From Nosema muscidifuracis (Eukaryota > Microsporidia > Nosematidae), in NCBI GenBank assembly GCA_028335825.1, contig JAIOKI010000004.1, forward strand, positions 1 through 64,000: a DNA stretch of 64,000 bases, given 5' to 3'. Positions 13,301-23,415 of the stretch are shown in pieces. The notes under the pieces are model-generated. The model was not told the origin of the DNA, did not search any database, and was given only the letters and a program-made list of their open reading frames with translations. Numbering within the stretch: the first letter of the stretch is position 1; each line of letters starts with the position of its first letter. The position numbers and the translations under genes were made by a program.

Positions 13301-14339
13301 AATAATTACTTATATATCGGGATATTTAATTATATTTTGGTTCATCCTCTTTTCAACTCATTTTAATATATCATAGACATGACATTGATTACTGACAAGA
13401 TTTAGAAACACATGATAGAACTCTAAAAATTAAAAGTTATTATATTAGACTAGTTTTCTTTATTAACTCATCAAACATTTCAAAATGTATTCATCTGACA
13501 AGAAATATACTTATTATTATTAGATTTATAAATTATTTACTCCTATTGACAAAAATTATATTTACTTTTTTTTATATAATAGATACAATCATAAACTTTA
13601 GTTAATTAAAAAGATTATATTATTTCTAATATATCATAAATTTATTAGTACTTATACTTATGAAATATGTAAATTATAATTTAATTAATGTATCATCATA
13701 AGAAGATATATATCACTAGTTTTTAAAAATATAATTAATTCTGAATTCTTGTATTATATTTTATATATACATATGAATAATATTTATTTTCAATCATTAA
13801 TTTATTGATCCCTTTTATGTAAAATAAAGATTAACTGAAGTATTATATATTCAATTATAGGATAATATAAAACGAAAATATAAAAAATTTATAATATATA
13901 AATATTGTAATGGTATATCATAAAAGATCGATATTAGAAGCTAAATGAAGTATAATTATTGTAATTGATATTTATTAATATTTTTAATTTATTTTCTTTT
14001 TACATGTGATAGATTATCTTAAATTTTATCCCTCATTAAGTATGACTGAAGATAATTTTATTATTTTAAAATGATAATTAATTTCAATAATAAAATATCT
14101 GATTTTTATAGATGAAGATCATTAATTAAAAGTCGTTATATAGGTAAATATTTTTTATATATTATTTTGTGCACCATAATAAGTTTATAAATTTTCATTT
14201 TTTATTTAATGTCTAATTTTTATGTTCTATATGTATGAATATATTTGATAATAATTCTATGGAGCATATTATTAATATTATTTAGATTCATACACATAAT
14301 AAATATACTAACATATATTTTGATATTATCTATATATAG
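10304..14339. other. Gene desert with possible element debris
   Basis: No intact gene. The stretch 12570-12790 resembles 42270-42470 (shared pieces such as ATTATTTATGT.TATAATCAT, then GACTGTAAATCT or GGCTGTAAATCTG, then CAATCATATT). The second site lies next to a Ty3/gypsy fossil, so a further decayed retroelement may lie here. An open-ish stretch near 11380-11530 on the plus strand was not identifiable. Confidence 0.35.
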
Positions 14340-14605
14340 TGATGAATATCTGGATTTAACAATCTAAGAAAAGTCGAAGTAGCAAAGAAAACAAGTATGA
14401 ATTGTTAACTAATCATTCTAAATATACAATGAAGATTATATCTAGCATAATAAATGTGTTACTTTATACAGTCAAATTATAGTAGAATTCAGAAATGATT
14501 TAAATACTCCAGAAAACCTTAATATAAACATTAGTAGAACACTCAACATATTAGATACAACAAGTGAAGATGTATCAATTGAGAAATCTATAAAATATAA
14601 ATAAG
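14340..14605 (+). mobile_element. LINE C-terminal relic (tentative)
   Basis: Plus-strand frames contain short peptides resembling the C-terminal endonuclease-like end of the LINE protein also seen at 62.6-63.1 kb: NNLRKVEVAKKTSMN, then KYELLTNHSKYTMKIIS, and further on TPENLNINISRTLNILD. They correspond to NLWTVEVEKRNKNDILANN and IYVQSRVLKMTLK of that better copy. The match is spread over several frames, so this is a badly decayed fragment with no upstream reverse transcriptase seen. Confidence 0.4.
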
Positions 14606-15593
14606 TTTAATTATTTCTAAATTAATTTATATATAACTAATCATATATTATAAACTCTTACTAAAAATCTAATTTTTATAATTTTATTCTTTTGAAAAGA
14701 TGATCTATATAATATTATAAGAAATAGATATAGACCATCACTATATAGAAAATTTTATAATATTATATTGACATACTAAATATTATTTAAATTATACTTT
14801 CTTAATGTTTATTGTGGAGATTTAAGTCAGATTAAACATATTGATTTTAATATTCTAGATTAAACTTTTTTGTTCTCAGAACAAGTATGTAATTTTATTA
14901 TTATGGTTAACAATATATAAATGTCAAATTTTAAACTTTTTATATATATGGATACTATTTCGTTAAAAGATTAATTCACATATGTCTGTATCTTCCACAG
15001 TAAAGAAGTATTGGTCGAGAATAAATATCTAAACATGTAAGAAAATAATTTCAATTTATAAATCAATGACATTATGAATCAGTCAATCTTTAATTTTCTA
15101 GCTTAAGTTAATATACTCATACTAAATATAAAAAATTATCCTTATATCTTTGAACAACAAACTTTTAATGTTAAATAATTATATAATGAATGATCATCTA
15201 CTGACGTATTTTGGCTAATAGAAGGTGTTGAGAAATAAATGAAATACATCAATGATATAATAAAATTACTAAAATTTATTGAGATGAATCATAGTGAAGA
15301 TATTACTAATAGATTTTCATATCACAAATATAATATCAAAGAGATATAATAATAAAGACTTAAGAAGAAATCAATAAAGGTAAGTTTTTAGATGATACCT
15401 TTGAGTGTGTATTAAGAAAATACTTTTTGTATTTTTTATATCATTGAATAATTTCTATACTTCTAGAATATTATATTCATTCAATATATTTCTCTAACTT
15501 TCAATGATATCATGATTTAAAATAATTATTATCCTTCTTACTTTTTTAATATTTAGTGATGTGTTTATTAGTAAAAATATTAAGTCTAATTAT
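14606..15593. other. Intergenic, no gene recognised
   Basis: AT-rich with stops in all frames. Some scattered peptide-like stretches near 15000-15350 could be element debris, but no family motif was identified. Confidence 0.4.
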
Positions 15594-16514
15594 TTAATAA
15601 TAATATTTTGGAAGGTCTCTACAAATATATATATATACAATCACAATTAAATTATAAGTTATTATAGCCATCATACTAAATATCATTATAAACATTATCC
15701 AATTAGTTCTACATATATTTAAAGATAAAGACAGGATATATAAATAACAGATATAACTAGAGAATACAAATATCTCCTTCAAAGATAATCTACTCAAAAT
15801 TCCAACAATAAATCCTAAAATAAATAATGATACTATTATTAACATGTATATATTCCATAACATAAATATCTGTACAACTCCAACTAATAATATAAATAGC
15901 AAGTTGATCTTTGGATTGAATTTTTCTTTTTGACTTATACTTCTATTAAGTAAAGTCATAAATATATAAAAAACGAATAATACGTTTAATATACATAACA
16001 AATACATATTGTCTAATTCTATACAGTAAATTATCATATAACTAATAATAGAATAATTCAGAGCTATAAATGATACAATATTCATGCATCTTCTCAATTC
16101 ATCAGTATCTCCAATTTTCCTAATTAAGATAAGACTTTTAGGAATTAAAGATAAGATGAATATCACTGTTGATGTATTAAGAACTACAATCAGAAATTTA
16201 TAAGGTATCACATGCAATAATAAAAATCCTATTAAATTAAGAGCAACTATAGTAATAAAACTAAGAATATTTATATGATTACATAAAGAGATAAAGCCAA
16301 AATGATACCTTATCGAAGTCAATAATGATATTGATATATCCCCATATAAATCATAAAAAGATCTACTTTCATTATTACGAAGTAATTTGTATGCACTATT
16401 AATAATATATGCATTACAATTACTGTTCCTTAACTTAATGATATTGCAGTATGCCTTTTTGATTTCATCTTGAGTGGCATTTTTGTTGCAATTTAGAATA
16501 TCATATAGCTGCAT
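15594..16514 (-). CDS. J-domain polytopic membrane protein lacking HPD
   Basis: 306 residues. The ATG at 16514 follows TTACCCTTAATG (CCC at 16518-16520). Residues 1-60 read as a DnaJ domain: MQLYDILNCNKNATQDEIKK (helices I-II), AYCNIIKL, then INSAYKLLRN (helix III) and SRSFYDLYGD (helix IV). The HPD tripeptide that stimulates Hsp70 ATPase should fall near residues 28-36, but the sequence there is LRNSNCNAY, so HPD is absent. The rest contains about eight or more hydrophobic helices. J domain plus many membrane segments suggests an endomembrane protein, perhaps of the endoplasmic reticulum. Without HPD it may act as a docking or structural J-like protein rather than an Hsp70 activator. The fold call is good; the function is inferred. 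Confidence 0.8.
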   Translation of the reverse strand: MQLYDILNCNKNATQDEIKKAYCNIIKLRNSNCNAYIINSAYKLLRNNESRSFYDLYGDISISLLTSIRYHFGFISLCNHINILSFITIVALNLIGFLLLHVIPYKFLIVVLNTSTVIFILSLIPKSLILIRKIGDTDELRRCMNIVSFIALNYSIISYMIIYCIELDNMYLLCILNVLFVFYIFMTLLNRSISQKEKFNPKINLLFILLVGVVQIFMLWNIYMLIIVSLFILGFIVGILSRLSLKEIFVFSSYICYLYILSLSLNICRTNWIMFIMIFSMMAIITYNLIVIVYIYICRDLPKYYY

Positions 16515-16517
16515 TAA

Positions 16518-16523
16518 GGGTAA
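16518..16523 (-). promoter_or_regulatory. TTACCC promoter motif
   Basis: TTACCCTTAATG on the minus strand, three bases before the J-domain gene's start. One of the clearest CCC motifs in the window. Confidence 0.6.
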
Positions 16524-18136
16524 GCATCAATGAAATTATTTATAGAATAAATATCAATTTGTTTATTTTTAATTTGTTGTTATTTACAAATTTATTAATT
16601 ATTATCTAAATTTCAGATCGATATATCTCTTATGATAAAGAGAAGTTTAATGAAACAATATTATCAAAATTCATCTTTTTAATTATGATCTTTTATATTA
16701 AAATATTAAATAAATTAATTACATAATAATATAAAAGATACGTACAAATTAGATATATATTTATGATTTTAAAATAAAAATCATTTAATATTTTTTAAAT
16801 ATTATAACTAATATTAATCTTATGTAAGAACAATGAATATATGATATACTATCAAATGATTCATTAATAAATTATAATAAAAATATATCCCTATGACATT
16901 TATTTATTTTTGTATGAAATTTAATCTTCATTATTATACAAAGACAGTTATGGTCACAAGTTGAATAAATATAATTTTAGACTTATAAATATATTTTCTA
17001 TTTTAAGTGTATACCAGTATCTTATTCTTTATATTTTTTTAGATTATTTCACGTCTGGTTTTGAGTAATTCTGATAAATATATTCTGCATTCATATTTCA
17101 ACGATATGCTTTCAATAATATAGTTATATTTTTAATTATGTATTCATTTCAGTCTCAATTATATACTAAATCTGTACATGTTAATAATCTATTGATACTA
17201 GTTAGTTTTAAATGATCACGACGAGGTAGTGAAAAAAATTAATATTTTTAATTTGAAACAGATATATTGAATCTAAAAATATTGATTTTTATTTATGAGC
17301 TGATATTAAAATGCTAATGATCTATTTTGAAAATCGAAAATAGTACAGTATAAATATGATTAAATAACAAATTCATTTTTATAAAGTTTTATATGAAATT
17401 CTATTAATCTCAATGATGAATAAACCAGTAATTCACTTTTTTATATGTTTCATTATTACAAATCTCTTTATCTAATTCAGTAGCTTATTTCTATAAATTA
17501 AACATAAGATATGAGATTTCTTGTATCAATCTATTTCCAAAATAAATTATATTCTTTTATATCTAATTAATTATCGATATATTATTTAAAAAATAAATTT
17601 CTTCAAAAAAAGTTAACTTTCATTTCTACTCTATATTATATAAAATATATTTCAATTTATAATCAAAATTATACAGCTTAATTAAACATTAATTTTTTCA
17701 TATTTCAAAGAATGTATTGTAATAACATCAGATTTTTATTTTTAAAAAATTAATGAATTACTAGATTTTAAAATAATTATTTTATTGTCTTATATATTAA
17801 AGAAAAGACTCATTATAAATCATTTTATATATTATTAAAAATAATGTGAATTATACTAGAATAAATTAGATTATATATATCATTTTTATATTTAACTGAA
17901 CAATATGTTAGATAAAGTAATACTATATATAAGTTGATATAAGAAGAAAACTTAATGTAAGATATAAATTTTTGAGAAATTACATCATTATATTAAATCC
18001 TCAATTTATAGTAAATTTAAATAATTATCCATTATAAACTAATCTATATACCATGTCCAGATTTGTCATCTAAAAAAGATATTTTTAAAATAGTAAATTA
18101 AATTTAAAAATTTTAATGTTAAACATTATAACTATA
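16524..18136. other. Spacer between divergent genes
   Basis: This 1.6 kb AT-rich spacer lies between the minus-strand J-domain gene and the plus-strand hydrolase gene. No ORF or repeat is recognised. Confidence 0.5.
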
Positions 18137-18142
18137 TTACCC
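18137..18142 (+). promoter_or_regulatory. TTACCC promoter motif
   Basis: TTACCCATATG; CCC at 18140-18142 lies two bases before the ATG of the hydrolase gene and fixes that start. Confidence 0.65.
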
Positions 18143-18144
18143 AT

Positions 18145-18891
18145 ATGAAAAAGATAAATAGATTTTTTATATTTGTTATAAATTTATTATTTATTTCAAA
18201 CTTTACATTATTTGTTATACAACGTAAAATACTCTTTACAATGAAGAGACCTGTAGTCATGGAAGTACATACTATTTATAACAATATTGATATTTATTTG
18301 TTTGATAAAAATAGTTCTACAGATATCATATTCTTCCATGGTTCAATCATTTCAGGTGTTATTTATAAAAAGTTATTGCAAGATATGGCTGATAAAACTA
18401 ATCATAATGTTTTATCATTCAATATGAGGGGTGTATTTAATTCTAGAGGTGTATCATCAGAAAAAGGAATACGAAATGAAGTCAATTTATTTTCTGATTT
18501 TGTAAAGAAAAGGGGTAAAAAATTAATAGTTTTTGGCCAATCACTTGGTTGTTGTTTAGCTATCCAATTTAGTAGACTGATGAAATGTAAAAAAGTTATT
18601 TTAGAGAATCCTTTTATTGATTATAAATCAGTTATTAAGTATAAATTTTATTCTTCTATATTTTCATATCTAGTAGTAGATACATGGAAGAATACAGATA
18701 TTAAATATTTAGAAAATGTCTTATTTCTCTTAAGTGATAAAGATACTCTTATAAAAAATTCAGAAGGTCTACAGTTGGCTAATATGACACATAATAGTTC
18801 TATACAATATTTGAAAGAAAGTACTCATTTTGATGCTGCTAGAAATCCAGAGTATTATTCTTTTATAATATCATACCTCAATAAAATATAA
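18145..18891 (+). CDS. Alpha/beta hydrolase, Bem46/ABHD13-like
   Basis: 248 residues. Residues 7-25 form an N-terminal membrane anchor (FFIFVINLLFISNFTLFVI). The hydrolase core follows: the oxyanion strand IIFFHG (61-66); NMRGVFNSRG (93-102), the usual 'RG.G.S.G' region; the nucleophile elbow GQSLG with Ser133; a SDKDTLI loop where Asp200 is the likely acid; and a STHFD segment with catalytic His228. All three triad residues are present, so it should be active. Bem46/ABHD13 relatives are membrane-anchored serine hydrolases of unsettled substrate. The ATG at 18145 is set by TTACCC immediately upstream. It is a compact version of a normally about 300-residue family. It stands alone in a gene-poor stretch and looks like a core cellular gene. 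Confidence 0.9.
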   Translation: MKKINRFFIFVINLLFISNFTLFVIQRKILFTMKRPVVMEVHTIYNNIDIYLFDKNSSTDIIFFHGSIISGVIYKKLLQDMADKTNHNVLSFNMRGVFNSRGVSSEKGIRNEVNLFSDFVKKRGKKLIVFGQSLGCCLAIQFSRLMKCKKVILENPFIDYKSVIKYKFYSSIFSYLVVDTWKNTDIKYLENVLFLLSDKDTLIKNSEGLQLANMTHNSSIQYLKESTHFDAARNPEYYSFIISYLNKI

Positions 18892-19243
18892 TTTTATATT
18901 AATATCACATATAACAGAGGGTTAACAATATTTTTACAATATAAACAAATAGTCAAGATAAATATAAATTACAGAAAATAGATCAATTATATAAATAGAA
19001 GTATTTGAGAAAAATATCAACTTATATAATTATTTAATTAAAAAACTTTTGAATTATTTATTAACTATCTAATTCTATTTATTGATATAATGACTTAAAC
19101 ATTGAATATATTTTAATCTTAAACAAATCATAACTGTATCATTTAAATTTACATGATTTTTTTGAATAATTATCAATTTTGTTCTAAAACAGTTTGTTTG
19201 TTCATAATAAGTATAAAATAATTCTCTTGTATGAACAATTAAA
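18892..19243. other. Short intergenic spacer
   Basis: AT-rich; a 65-codon minus-strand frame overlaps its end but has no promoter motif and runs against a more convincing plus-strand relic. Confidence 0.4.
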
Positions 19244-19844
19244 ATGACATCATCATATGTTCTTAAACTCACAGTTGAAGAAAATGAAACATTATTACTA
19301 GCTGATCAATATTCTACTAATGGAGATGTTATTACATTAAATATGTAGTTTTAATACTCAACTATCTAGTAGTGCTACATTCACTATTAATTAGTACTTG
19401 TTATCTAAATTATATAACATATAGTACTTAGGAGAATTACAAATTTTATAGAAATAGTATGGGTAAAAAATTAAATGTAGTAGAAGGATCAAATAATGCT
19501 AAAGATAAAGTTAAAATTGACGTAAAAGATACAAAGAATAGTGGTGAAAATGACATTTCAAAAACTATAGATACAGTTTAAGTTGACATAGAAAAAAAAT
19601 AAAGATACTAATATTGTAAAAGGAACAAAAGTTATTGTTGAAAATGATGGGTATATAAAACCAAGAAAATATAACAAAAATAAAACCTAAAAAATACATT
19701 AATCATTTAACTTTAATATTGTTAGTATCAAAGAAAGATGATTTAGAATATAATTATGACTATTCAAAGCTTATCATTATAATAACAGAATTAAAGAAGA
19801 GAAATAATCTTTTAAAAATAATAAGTGAAACATTTCTACAATAA
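19244..19844 (+). pseudogene. Decayed gene, possibly membrane protein
   Basis: Three coding-like pieces lie in order on the plus strand. An ATG frame at 19244-19348 reads MTSSYVLKLTVEENETLLLA and continues to LNM. A second at 19459-19581 begins MGKKLNVVEGSNNAKDK and is rich in Lys, Asp and Thr. A third, ending at 19844, reads LTLILLVSKKDDLEYNYDY and then LLKIISETFLQ, with a hydrophobic run at its start. Stops and frame changes separate them. The acidic front followed by a hydrophobic end resembles in outline the two-helix family at 31-40 kb, but no cysteine core is visible. The piece may be a remote relic of that family or of an unrelated gene. Confidence 0.4.
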
Positions 19845-21542
19845 ACAATATATATTTAATATTTAAGTTTTCTTATTTTAATTTATCTTCTTTCTTCTTG
19901 TATGAGTAAAATAATTATATTAAATTTATATCATTTTAATCTTCTTAAATTGATCTATTAAATATAAATTATTTAATTATTTTTATCATTAATTTACTTA
20001 ATATTATTTTATATTAAATATCTATATGATAAATTTATTAGTATGAATATTTGATTAATGAGTTGTTAATTTCAAATAACTTAGTCAATTCTTTAGTCAG
20101 TATTTTAATACTTAAATAAATTAATATAATTATTAAATAATAAATGTTTGTGTAATTATTTGATAATACAACATTTATTAACAAGATTATGTCTAAGTAG
20201 TAGAGTAAAAATATTTTCTAATAATTTTTTTATAAAATAACCCTTCATTTACTGTCTCTTTATAATTGTTATAATCATAGATTAGAGACTCATACAAAGA
20301 ATATAAAATAACTGATAATTTGAAAGATACTTTTTTATGCTTATAAGATAAATAGATAAAGTGAAATATTCTTGTTGAAAATATATCATTTCTCATATAA
20401 TTTATAACTATATTTTTTACACAAATACTACAATAGTATCATTCTTCACATCTAAATATCAAGATAATTTACAGACTTTTCCGAGATATTCTTTTGTCAT
20501 ATTGGATATTCAACTAAGAATATGAAGAAGAGTTTTAATTTTCAATTATTTTCTCTACTTAAGTTATTCACTATTAAATATGTAAGTGACAAACTTTAAC
20601 ATTATTTATAAATATGCTAGAAATTTAAGAGATGTGATACTTCACCTGATATTATCCTATGTGTCTCTACTCTATACCATTATTAGATGATATTAAAATT
20701 ATGATTAATAAACATCTCATGATAAAGTAGATAGATGATTCAATAAAATATTAGATTTGTTAATTGAACTTTTGATTAGACTAGAAGGTATTTTTTTTAG
20801 TATAATCCTATTTATTTTGTTTCATACTATATTATATATTCAAAATCATTTATATCTTAATATTAACCATGTTTAAATATAATGGTGTCTTTATATTAAG
20901 AAAATATTGTTATTGTTCATATCTTTATTTTTTATTTGTTTAATTGGATTATATCATATATATTAAATGCCCTTCAGTTCACAACTTCTGATTTCTTATT
21001 TTCAATAGGGTTTCATCTTCTTACATTGGTTTTTATGAAATTTATATTTTAAGACAAATAATAGAATTCTTTACATTGAAGATAATATAATCTTATTTTA
21101 GAATTCATCTAAATGAAAATATTACAGATGATTAAATAAATTATGTTTCGAAAGAGTTTCAAATTTAATATTATTATTATAATAATAATTAGATTGATCA
21201 TAAATTAATTTGTAATTCTTTTTTAATAATAGAAATAAACTAAAAAACATAACTTAGATTAATAAATAAAAGCATTAACACAAATATGCAGAAACTTATT
21301 AAATATTGATTTATATATTTTATACTAATGAATCTAAAAAGTTGATAAGAAATAAAAGACTTTGTAAATTTACAAAAATATCAATATGAAATGAAAGAAT
21401 TTTTGTTTATTAAAATAAATAGTTCAAACAATTTTACTGATTTATGTAACATGAAAGTATTATTTACACTAATAATATTTAAATTATTTTTTATTTAAAT
21501 GATAAATTAATCATCTTCTATGTTCATAAAACAAGCTACTAG
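19845..21542. other. Gene desert
   Basis: AT-rich, stops in all frames. A 67-codon minus-strand frame at 20193-20396 lacks a promoter motif and is not supported. Confidence 0.45.
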
Positions 21543-21683
21543 TTACAAAAATATTATTTTATACTTTCTTCCACTCATATGAAATTCCATCTTTAATTGA
21601 GCTATTTTCTGATTTTTGACATCATATTCTGTGTTTATGTTTTCTAATTTATCTACATCTATACATATTGTAAATTTTTTATT
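21543..21683 (-). pseudogene. Short coding relic
   Basis: An open minus-strand frame without a usable ATG reads KKFTICIDVDKLENINTEYD, then KIAQLKMEFHMSGRKYK, and ends at TAA 21543-21545. It vaguely resembles the N-terminal 'ETLIFVDINEFYGYNLKITAIN' segment of the A-C paralogs at 46-53 kb, which would make it a stray fragment of that family. The similarity is weak and was judged by eye. Confidence 0.25.
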
Positions 21684-22082
21684 ATATCATCCTAATTTAT
21701 ATAAAGAATATTATTTTGTATTTTAATGTATTTATCAATAAAAATTATTTAGTTGAAATTATTCTCATATATTTGATCTAGATTTATAAAAGATAATTAA
21801 AGTTTTAATTTATTATTATTGTATTTGAAAATTAATTTTATAATATTATATATTAGAAAAGCTTATCATTAATTGAAAAATTGTTCTATTATTTAAATAC
21901 ATATAAATTGAATTAATTTTTTCTATTTATCTTAATAAAATTACACTTATTAACAAAAAGTATTATTTCAATGTTTTATTGTAATAAATTTATTGCTTTC
22001 AGAATTTGATTATTGAAAGAAATTAATATATTTTAATTAAGTGATTAATTAAAAGAATAACATAAATTTGTATATTTTATAT

Positions 22083-22084
22083 CC
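22083..22084 (+). promoter_or_regulatory. CC start-proximal motif
   Basis: ATATCCATAATG: CC three bases before the ATG at 22088. Confidence 0.45.
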
Positions 22085-22087
22085 ATA

Positions 22088-22993
22088 ATGTATTTGATAA
22101 CTTTATACTTCTTGATTATATTTAGTACTAGAAATTATTCTGATGAGATGTATGTAATAAAAGAGATCCTTCCGAGTAAAGATTATATACTCATTGATTT
22201 AGGATCTCTAGATGAATCTGATTTTATTACTGATAAGATAGATAATTATGAAAATAATTCAGTTATACGCTATGAGATATTAGAAAGTTACAATGTTATT
22301 GATGATTATCTTTCTTTAAATACATATATTGACAATCTTGATCAAAATATAGATAACAATTCTGTTACTTTACCAAATCAATCTCATGAGAACAAACCAG
22401 TTAATCTTTCAAATTTTAATAACACAAATATTATTCCAATAGATGAGTTTATTAAGTTCAATAAGATTATATGTATGTTTCATAATGATATAGAACAAAT
22501 CAAATTACAGTTAAAATATTTATTGAATTTAATAAACACTAAGAATAATTCTTATGTAGTTTATAAAGATATATTATTAAATTCAATGAAGAACTATAAG
22601 TTTTTACCAAAAATCTTTCATATTGATAGATTTGATAATACTGATGATATTTATGATAGTATTGATTTAATATTTAAATATATGAACTTTATGAAAGAAT
22701 TTGATTTTAGTAAATTTAATCTATCACATTTCTGCAACTTTGATGGTAAAAATGAATTATACCGAATCATTATAAAAGTCACAACCATGGATAAATTCAA
22801 CTTATCTTATTGTTCATTTAGTAAATATAACGTCTCATTTTTAGATAAAATAACAAAAGATGTTTATCAAGAAATGAATGATAAGAAAATATCTAAAGAA
22901 AAATTAATTTCATGTATAATAGAAAGTATAAATAATATTGAAGACTCTTTAGACAAAATTATACTTTACAAATGTTTTTCGATATTCTTATAA
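22088..22993 (+). CDS. Putative secreted protein, unrecognised (N-terminal part)
   Basis: A 301-residue frame with an N-terminal signal peptide (MYLITLYFLIIFSTRNYS) and a CC motif before its ATG. The body is rich in Asp, Asn and Ile, with an Asn-rich low-complexity stretch near residues 95-117 and then helical segments (EQIKLQLKYLLNLINTKN). The frame ends at YKCFSIFL, where it overlaps by 22 bases a second open frame that carries on in the same direction. The two probably form one gene of about 430 residues, interrupted by a single frame change at the T-run near 22975-22979. The product is not recognised. Confidence 0.65.
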   Translation: MYLITLYFLIIFSTRNYSDEMYVIKEILPSKDYILIDLGSLDESDFITDKIDNYENNSVIRYEILESYNVIDDYLSLNTYIDNLDQNIDNNSVTLPNQSHENKPVNLSNFNNTNIIPIDEFIKFNKIICMFHNDIEQIKLQLKYLLNLINTKNNSYVVYKDILLNSMKNYKFLPKIFHIDRFDNTDDIYDSIDLIFKYMNFMKEFDFSKFNLSHFCNFDGKNELYRIIIKVTTMDKFNLSYCSFSKYNVSFLDKITKDVYQEMNDKKISKEKLISCIIESINNIEDSLDKIILYKCFSIFL

Positions 22994-23415
22994 AGAATAA
23001 TATTTATTGTTTAATTAGACTTTTACTTCATATAATAATGTATTATAGAGAGGGTAAAGTTTATTTAATTAATACTAATATTTATTTTTTATTCGACAGA
23101 TTATCATATTTAATTATATGTTGTAATCCTCAGTTGAATATAAATCTAAAATGTATTTTTAAATATAAAAATAATAAAATTTTAAAATTGTTTTCAGATT
23201 ATTATCTAACAAAATCAAAAGATTTATTAATAGAAAATATCGAAATCTATGGACTAATTTTAAATTTGATAAATGAAAATCAAACAAATGATTATCGTAA
23301 CCTGTATGATATAGTAATTAATAGTCATTTCTACAACAATATAGCAATTAAATTTATGTCAAACATGATAATGCAAGGTGTAATAAAGATATTAGAAGAT
23401 AATAAAATACTTTAA
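22972..23415 (+). CDS. Continuation of the 22.1-kb gene in another frame
   Basis: 147 codons open in the next frame, starting inside the end of the preceding ORF. Its ATG (ATGTTTTTCGAT) lies in the middle of the upstream coding sequence and has no CC/CCC motif, so an independent start is unlikely. The composition (Ile, Asn, Lys, Tyr; KDLLIENIEIYGLILNLINE) continues that of the upstream frame, and no membrane anchor is seen. It is best read as the C-terminal part of the same gene after a one-base change in a TTTTT run. A programmed frameshift or an assembly error are alternatives. Confidence 0.5.
   Translation: MFFDILIKNNIYCLIRLLLHIIMYYREGKVYLINTNIYFLFDRLSYLIICCNPQLNINLKCIFKYKNNKILKLFSDYYLTKSKDLLIENIEIYGLILNLINENQTNDYRNLYDIVINSHFYNNIAIKFMSNMIMQGVIKILEDNKIL

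Noticed and set aside
19075-19272. 65-codon minus-strand ORF
   Set aside because: No CC/CCC motif and no signal peptide; it overlaps the more protein-like plus-strand relic starting at 19244.
20193-20396. 67-codon minus-strand ORF
   Set aside because: No promoter motif before its ATG and no recognisable motif; open frames of this size occur by chance over 64 kb.
22088-22993. Paralogy of the 22.1-kb gene with the A-F array
   Set aside because: Size and signal peptide are similar, but the YK.Y and NLKI.AIN motifs are absent.
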